Origin: Polytrichum commune
Lineage: Eukaryota; Streptophyta; Polytrichopsida; Polytrichales; Polytrichaceae
Reading direction: 5' to 3'
DNA length: 64,000 nt
Assembly: GCA_950295325.1 (NCBI GenBank)
Contig: OX485807.1
Location: 20,617,666-20,681,665, forward strand
In this document: piece after piece, positions 57,323-64,000 of the stretch
How the letters are laid out: each line of letters starts with the position of its first letter
Position numbering within the stretch: the stretch's first letter is position 1
Notes under the pieces: generated by a model
The model's database searches: none
Told to the model about the DNA's origin: nothing
Seen by the model: the letters and a program-made list of their open reading frames with translations, nothing else
Position numbers and translations under genes: made by a program

Positions 57323-60300
57323 TTATGAGCCCCACTTTGAGTGCTCATCAGAGCTTTGTGTAGGTTCCTCCATTTCCTGGTCAGCTTCCAAATCTCCACT
57401 AGCATCATCACTTAAACCCCCTGCAACCACCTTCACTTCCAGCCTCGAAATACTATTTCGGTGTTTGTTGGTTAGACTGAGGGAGGGCACCAAGCTAACA
57501 ACCTTCTTGGGGCCCTTACCAAGGACTCCTTTCTTGCCAGGAAACCCCGGGCGTCGACCTTTATCTTTTGGATCTGTGGCCCTTTTGGTCCGTGCACCAC
57601 CACCAGTGCTACTGCCAACAGTTAAGCCTGCTACAGCAATGCCATTTCCACGTTCAGCTGCCATTCTTTGCTTACTTCCCAATTTACTTGCTGTACCACC
57701 TGTTGAGTCAGGCTTCTTTGGTTCTTTAAGGTCATCAACAGGTGGCGGTTCTTCAATGTTGGCTCCCAAGCCTTCTGGTGGAGGGGCTTGAGACATTAGT
57801 CGAGGAGTTGGTCTGTCACCCCACTCTGTAGGAGGAAATTGCAAATTTGGTCCAAAATTGAATCGCACCGAGCATTTCTTTTCTGGTGCTGGGAGTGTGT
57901 ACATGGACGCCGCAGGGAAATATTCACCAGCAAAAATATCCCTAAATGCCACACCTTGGCACACGCCATTCTTGAAGTATGTAATTTCACTACCTGTTCC
58001 AATAAAAAGAAGACTCAAAAATTCAGACAAGAATTCATGTTGTAAGAGAAGGGAGAACAGGACATGCTCTATCAGACAAGGGATAATCAGTTCACAAGAA
58101 GTGACCACAAAACCAAGGTGAAATTTCAGTAATATTAGAACCCCCAACCCTCAAAATTTAGGTCTTCCTTTCATTGCAAATCAAGATGAACGCATAAGCA
58201 AATCACAAAAAGAATGTGCTCTTGAGAGACCTTCCAACAATAGTATGCATCAAAAACTGTGTCTAGCCTACTATATAGTTATAAGAAGAAAACCGGTGAT
58301 ATGTAACCTGGATGAGAATGTATAACATGATGTCTCCAAATGTCATACCTGGAACCCGCTTTGGAGGGCCTTCATTTTTCTCTACTGGTACTGGGAAGAC
58401 CGTCCTGTTTGTTTTATTTACATAAAGTTCATATTTTGGTGCATATTCAGCCCCATTGGGCAGATTTATGTAGAAGCCAATCACGTCACCTTCCACATAA
58501 GCCGTTCCATAAGTCTCTCGAACTGCTTGATGTACCTTGCTTCCATCAACATCCCTGTAATCACAGAAGCGCAAGTATCTTCAACCACCTGACAGCATTA
58601 AAAAAAGGCTAGTTCTCGTACATGTATCACTTTACCAACAGAGAGAATATCCCCACCCACCGTAATGTAATTCAAAATTGGAAAAAGAATCCTAACATTC
58701 ACATGAATACAAATTGTGGTACTATCATCAACTCTGCCACTCCCAAAGCAACTATACCCTTGGCAGTAGCTGCCATGCTTCAGAATATAGCAACTCAGAG
58801 AATGCATATCTAGCAAAAAGAACCTCACTCACCAACATTACATTTCTGGCATAAAAGAATGCCAGATGAGGAATACCTGTATGCATAGCTGTTAGTGTCA
58901 AACCCAACGGGTGCCTGCAAGTCACCTTTCCATGTACTCCACCCCAAGCGCGTGTGTCCTGTCTTTCCCAAATCTTGAACAATAATCTCAAAGTACCAAG
59001 CACCCTCACTTATACCACGAGTGGCCCTAACCATTCGATATCCCTTCTCGCTGCTGGCTTGCATCTTGTCCGCAGAAAGCTCTACTTTCTCTGCTTTCTG
59101 ATCCTGCAAAGATAAAGCAGGATTCACACTTATTAGTCCATGTGCTGTTGCCAAATGTTTTGCAATTCTGATCCTACATTACCTTGTTCTTTAAAATATA
59201 AATAAGGCAACCTTCCCAGGCTCCGTAGAAACAAATGAACGTCACTCAATCCATGTCCTTTGTGTAAATAGACAGGCACAAGCTCCAATCCATGTCCCCC
59301 CAACCAGAAAAGGAGCCATACATGGCCTAATACGAGAACTCACTCCCCACATGGAATGCATCCATAGTTTGTAACCCCTATGGATTACAAATGTTGGGCA
59401 TCTTTATCTCATAAACACCGCTGGGGCTACTGTAGAATCACACTTGATGTGGTATCACCTGCTTGCAAATATCACCTAGCTCGTGACAGGATTGCTCATT
59501 AATCTAAAGTATATGATTGAGCCAGAATTATCAATACAACTATACTTGTATGTAAGATGGACACCAGCAAGCTGCATTGGCACAGACAAGAAAGAAAAAC
59601 AATAGCTTGCATCCTACCTCACCTTAGATAATTGTATTCCATTCTTGTCTTCTAGCTGATACCGTTGGGAGAGGTTCACTTCAACACGCTCATCCTTCCT
59701 TTCACCACTTGGAATCTTGACAGGTTTAGACTTTTTACTGCTCTTTCGTGTTGAGGTCTTGGTCCACACATTGGTCCTTTTCTTGGGTCTTTTCACTGCA
59801 ACTTCTCCATTTGCACCATCAGGGGCATCGGATGCTGTTGATCCCTTTCTCTTTAGAGGCAAATTTGCAGTGGAGTTTGTCCCACCTTCACCTGGTCCTG
59901 ATACACATTGCAATGTATCACATTATATAAACAGAATGTCTCCAATTAACACACAGATGAGCATCCAGACATCTCCCTCACAAACTTCATGCTAGAGCTG
60001 CAGTTAATTTTATGAGAACAGAAGCCCAAGATACAATAACATTCTTATTGTCCAGAACACATCACTTAAAAGATATCCCTGCAGGGCCATTTAGGGAACC
60101 GAGCCATGACATAGGTTAGCACTCTTAACTTGAGGAGCAAGTTTGTCACGCTAAGTTTGCCTTTCAGACCTGGGTATTACCATCCTAATTTTCCTTAATC
60201 CATGAGTGGACATAACTCATCAGTTTCACCAAAATGCATTTATATGGTGCACTTTGCGAGCAACATTCTAAATTTCATAAGATTGCGTCCCTTCACCTCG

Positions 60301-62826
60301 ATTCCCAGATTTCAGTACCTCTAAAAGTCTCCTCTGGAGCTCACAATCAGACCACGGGAAAAGTAATGCCATGGCCCATATTTGTGAGGAATTCAAGTGC
60401 TGTTCTCCTATAAACTGCAAAAGCCATAATGCATCTGTTGTAGTTCATATAGTGATATAAACTATTGTTTGTGGTTGACTAATAGTTTGTCTACAAACAA
60501 AGCATTATATGTTGTCTACATACTCCTTCCATCTATTAACCTTTCAGTTTCCATTTGATGGTATCAATAGTTTCTTTGATAATTAATGGGTGAGTGTTGG
60601 AAGGAAGACAGTTCAGCAAGGCTTTTGATTGCTATATAGTGATACTTGAGGCAGCGTTACACATGTGTTGATTTTTGGTAGAATGAAGGAAATTAAAATA
60701 GGAGACTTTGGTTGCACAAGTTGATGCTTGAGGTTAAGGAGATATCTAAGGATTCCAAGTAGCTAAGCTACTTGCACTGATTATTCTGACTTGAGATATT
60801 AGTCATAAGAAACTCGTACTGATTTCAATACTATTTCAGAAGCGATGTTTTGGCACACCTCGCCTCCTATCTCTTCAGGATGTAAATACCGTGGAATTGA
60901 TGTAAAACTGGTCAACGCTACCAAAACTGAATCAGTGAAGTGAGGAATCTAGAATAATAAATATTCGACAAAGGGAAGGTTTGCACACCTCCTACTCGCT
61001 GTGCTGCTACTTCAGTTTCATACTTCAATGTCAGGAACTCGTAGTGACTGCATTATTATTTCAGCAGGGAGGCGTTAAGACACCTCGCCTCCCCTCCTAT
61101 CTCATTAGGATGTAATACCAGAGCAGGAGTCGGAGGAGTTGACTAAAACTGGTAAACGCCAGCAACACTAAATTGGCGAAGTGCGGAAGCAATAATTATT
61201 ATTATTCTAGAAAGAGAACGTCAACCCATCTCCTACTCGCTGTGCTGCTATTTCGGCTTCAACTTCAATGTCAGTACCGGTAAACCGAAGGGTATCAGCA
61301 TGTATTGGCATTTGGATGCACAAGTTGATGCTTGAGTTTAACGAAATATCTGAGGATTTAAAGTAGCTAAGACATTTGCTCCGATTGTTCGAATTTGAGA
61401 TACTAGCCATAAGGAACTCGCATTGACTGCATTACTATCTCTTTAGGATGTAACACCAGAGCAGGAGGCCGAGGAATTGATGTAAAACCCGTAAACGCTA
61501 GCAGAACTAAATCAGTGAAGTGAGGAATCTAGAATAGTAATCATTCGACAAAGAGAAGGTCTGCAGACCTCCTACTCGCTGTGCTGCTACCTCAGTTTCA
61601 TACTTCACTATCAGGAAACTCGTGGTGACTGCATTACTATTTCAGGAGGGAGGCGTTAATACACCTCGCCTACTATCGCTTTAGGAAGTAACTTAATACC
61701 AGAGCAGGAGGCCATAGAATTTACGTTAAATTGGTAAAGGTCAGCAAGACTAAATCAGTGTGGTGAGAAAGGAAGAATTATTATTATTATTATTACTCTT
61801 ATTTGATAAAGAGAAGGTCTGCACACCTCCTACTTGCTGTGCTGCTACTTCAGTTTCAACTTCAATTGTCAGTTACCGATGAAACGAAGGATATTAGAAT
61901 AGGATGGACTTTGATTGCACAAGTTGATGCTTGAAATTAAAGAAATATCTGAGGATTAGTAGCTAAGACACTCGCTCCGATTGTTCAGACTTAAAACATT
62001 AGTCGTAAGGAACTCGTACTGACTGCATTACGGTCTCCTTCGGATGTAAAACCAGAGCAGGAGGCCGAGCACTTGATTTACAACTTGTAAACGCTAGCAA
62101 AACTAAATCGATGAAGTGAGGAAGTATTAATTACTAATATTAATATGACGGAGAGAAGATGTGCGCACCTCCTACTCGCTGTGCTGCTACTTCAACTTCA
62201 ACTTCAATACCAGTTCCCGTGACACGCTCTGCCTCTGCCTCCGCCTCCGCCTCTGCTTCCCCTTCCGCCTCGACTTCGGCTTCAGCTTCTCCCTCTACCT
62301 CTGCCTCTCCCTCCCCCTCCCCCTCCCCCTCTCCCTCTCCCTCTCCCTCTCCATCTCCATCTCCATCTCCATCAGCCTCAACCTCAGCCTCAGCCTCAGC
62401 CTCAGCCTCAGCTTCTGCCTCTGCCTCTGCCTCTGCCTCTGCCTCCACTTCTACTTCTGTTTCTGCTGCCTTCTCGTCTTCTGCGCCTCCTCTATCATCA
62501 AAGGCCGACGAGCCTGTCCTATTCGTGGCATTCTTCTCCACAGCCACATCCCGCTTCATTTCACCCTCCGTTTCATTACGCATAACCACATCTTCTTGCT
62601 CACCACCTAGACCTAAGTCCCCTGCTGCTGCTGCTGCTCCCGTTCCTGGTCCGTCGTGAACCACACGCTCTTGAGCATTGTCGGGCGCTTTTTCTCTCTC
62701 TGCACGATGCTTGTCGGACTCTACCTCCGCGGGGAGGAATTCTAAGAGCCGGTCATCATCCTGCTCACCTCCTAATTCACCTTCATCGTCTTGCTCTGGC
62801 TCTTGCTCTTGCTCTTTGCACTCCAT
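57323..62826 (-). CDS. ASH2R: ASH2-like subunit of the COMPASS H3K4 methyltransferase complex
   Basis: Five minus-strand exons, 62826-62169, 59897-59623, 59103-58877, 58554-58349 and 57993-57323, with GT-AG introns in agreeing phases, give 678 residues. Residues about 335-520 form the SPRY domain ([77 protein letters not shown]). ASH2 binds RBBP5 and DPY30 and stimulates SET1/ATX histone H3 Lys4 methylation in the nucleus. As in other plants, there is no PHD or winged-helix region. The N-terminal exon, about 220 residues, is acidic low-complexity, with long runs of EA, EV, DG and EG. A basic, nuclear-localisation-like VKRPKKR follows in exon 2. The C-terminus adds a roughly 150-residue Gly/Lys-rich tail. 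At 678 residues it is longer than Arabidopsis ASH2R, about 500 by my recollection; the extra length is at both ends. Confidence 0.92.
60974..62168 (-). repeat. Tandem units in ASH2 intron 1 that repeat the end of exon 1
   Basis: CTCCTACTCGCTGTGCTGCTA, the plus-strand form of the last coding bases of exon 1 (codons ...AAQRVGG), recurs near 60988, 61231, 61577 and 61826 with exact or near-exact match. The exon itself is at 62170. Associated blocks GGAACTCGTACTGACTGCAT, CAGAGCAGGAGGC and AACTAAATCAGTGAAGTGAGG also recur between copies. Unit length is about 250-350 bp. Three of the four intron copies keep a GT at the donor position; the one near 61225 reads AT. Confidence 0.85.
62228..62460 (-). 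repeat. Coding hexanucleotide microsatellite in ASH2 exon 1
   Basis: Runs of GCCTCT, CCCTCC, CTCCAT and GCCTCA units (plus strand) encode alternating Glu-Ala, Glu-Gly and Asp-Gly repeats. The period of six keeps the frame, so length changes alter the acidic linker without breaking the gene. Confidence 0.85.
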
Positions 62827-64000
62827 GATAGCTTACCTTGCTTGCTCACCCGATTTCGTAAAAATAGGAATGAAGAGAATCAGCAATCGCGAGGCTATGC
62901 AAACCCCAACCACCTACTCCGAAAGCACAAGCCCTAATAATCCTGCAATGGCTCAATACTGGAGAGAGAGTTGCGAGAGGAAGGACAAAACGCATACAAC
63001 ACAGACATCCGAAAATAAATCCCTTCATTATGCCCGCCTGCCACGTGCTTGTTCGTGGTTGGTTATGTCGTGGCACACGTCAATGAATTGAAACAAAATT
63101 GGTTTCAAAGTCCGAGAAGCCTAATGCCTTAAAGTTGGGGACGGGGACGTAGAAGAGCGTACCTCTCATCCATCCAATGTAAAAACTTGGACTCCTATAT
63201 GTATGAGGCATATTTTTTTATCACTATGAGTTGCAATAGTCAACCACTGGCCAATTTCAATGACAAAGGCTATGATTTGATGTACAATAAGCAACAATGA
63301 CAATAACCCATACACATCACAGGTCAATTTCATACTAAAAAATGACACCCAACTTATATAAAAGCAAAAAAGATGGATCAATTAATCATATACTTATTTG
63401 TATTCTCTTATTGTGCATGTTATGTTATGTGGACCATGAACATTCTCATTTGATGCAAACAAATTACCACGTATGTAACTAGGATTTAAGTATATTTGGA
63501 TTTATGCATGACTTCTCGACAATTCCAACTGCCAATATGATGTACACCAAGTCACAAAACTACACAAATATGGTGGTTGGCAAACATGGAATACAGACAT
63601 TCGAAATCGTGGGTTATTGTGTTATTGCTTTTGTTATTATTGTTTGATGTTTTTGCCCCCACAAATACACATCCCTTATTACTTGTGGATAAGTGGTTTG
63701 TCCAATATACTTAAATGTTAGTTATTGTTTTTGCTAGTAAATTGATATGCAAAGATAATTTGCGGTGCAAGTTGATATGGAGGAATTAGTATTATAATGA
63801 AAATTGAGATGTTTGCCATGTCTTCTACTATAGATTGCACATTTAGTATTGACAAAAGCATGTTAAACTTTAGGTACAATCTTAATCCTTAACTCCTAAG
63901 GAACTGGGAGACCAAAACGTGGGTTCAATCAAATTTCATTGAAAATGTTTCTCATGTAGAGATTTCATTCATTAATTGATCTTCTTTCTTCCCTAATATT
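62827..64000. other. ASH2 promoter side and spacer to the window end
   Basis: The first 200-300 bases are the probable ASH2 promoter and 5' UTR. Beyond about 63150 the sequence is AT-rich with no supported gene. A tRNA 3'-half-like fragment (CTCCTAAGGAACTGGGAG, then GTGGGTTCAATC, about 63893-63932) is degenerate. Confidence 0.4.

Noticed and set aside
62159-62659. 166-codon Ser/Pro-rich plus-strand frame
   Set aside because: It is the antisense shadow of the ASH2 exon 1 microsatellite; the minus-strand frame has the spliced ASH2 context.
1-64000. CRISPR arrays, bacterial operons or ribosome-binding sites
   Set aside because: None present; spliced plant nuclear genes throughout, and the tandem repeats lack the regular short-repeat and unique-spacer layout.

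Overview
The window is nuclear DNA from a land plant. The evidence is many GT-AG introns, a plant-type CLC-d chloride transporter, plant F-box/kelch genes, an Arabidopsis-like proteasome activator PA200, a plant-form ASH2 without PHD fingers, and a cluster of plant self-incompatibility S1-homologue (SPH) genes. AT-rich spacers, many small DNA transposons and retained SPH genes would fit a seed-free plant (moss, lycophyte or fern), but that placement is inference; nothing here fixes the species.

Layout on the + strand unless stated. 233-1516: last three coding exons of a CLC-d chloride channel. 4792-7456: F-box/kelch gene 1 (3 exons), with its second intron built from five ~150 bp tandem units. 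9274-10558: decayed pogo/Tigger-like transposon with 23-bp terminal inverted repeats and TA target duplications. 11370-15551: spacer with a MITE, a tRNA-like relic and the PA200 upstream region. 15552-28241: PA200/BLM10-type proteasome activator, reconstructed in 35 exons as an uninterrupted 1847-residue protein. 28242-30051: tandem and dispersed repeats, including a detached copy of an SPH gene tail. 30052-30570 (-): first SPH gene. 32240-41341: transposon-rich zone holding two members of an apparently undescribed non-autonomous DNA transposon family (CTCGGGG termini, perfect 8-bp target duplications), two inverted MITEs, a hairpin, a TIR element and a broken reading frame. 41976-44336: F-box/kelch gene 2, preceded by a truncated tandem copy of its own promoter and first codons. 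47261-53748 (-): four SPH genes, one a pseudogene, all with a probable 5'-UTR intron. 57323-62826 (-): ASH2-like subunit of the COMPASS H3K4 methyltransferase complex, whose first intron repeats the end of exon 1 several times.

The housekeeping genes (CLC-d, PA200, ASH2) are unrelated single functions in vesicle ion transport, nuclear proteolysis and chromatin. The accessory content is the F-box/kelch pair (probable SCF substrate receptors) and the SPH family (small secreted cysteine-rich proteins). A recurring theme is local tandem duplication that copies gene edges: splice acceptors (F-box 1), splice donors (ASH2), promoters plus start codons (F-box 2), and 3' ends (F-box 1, SPH-1).
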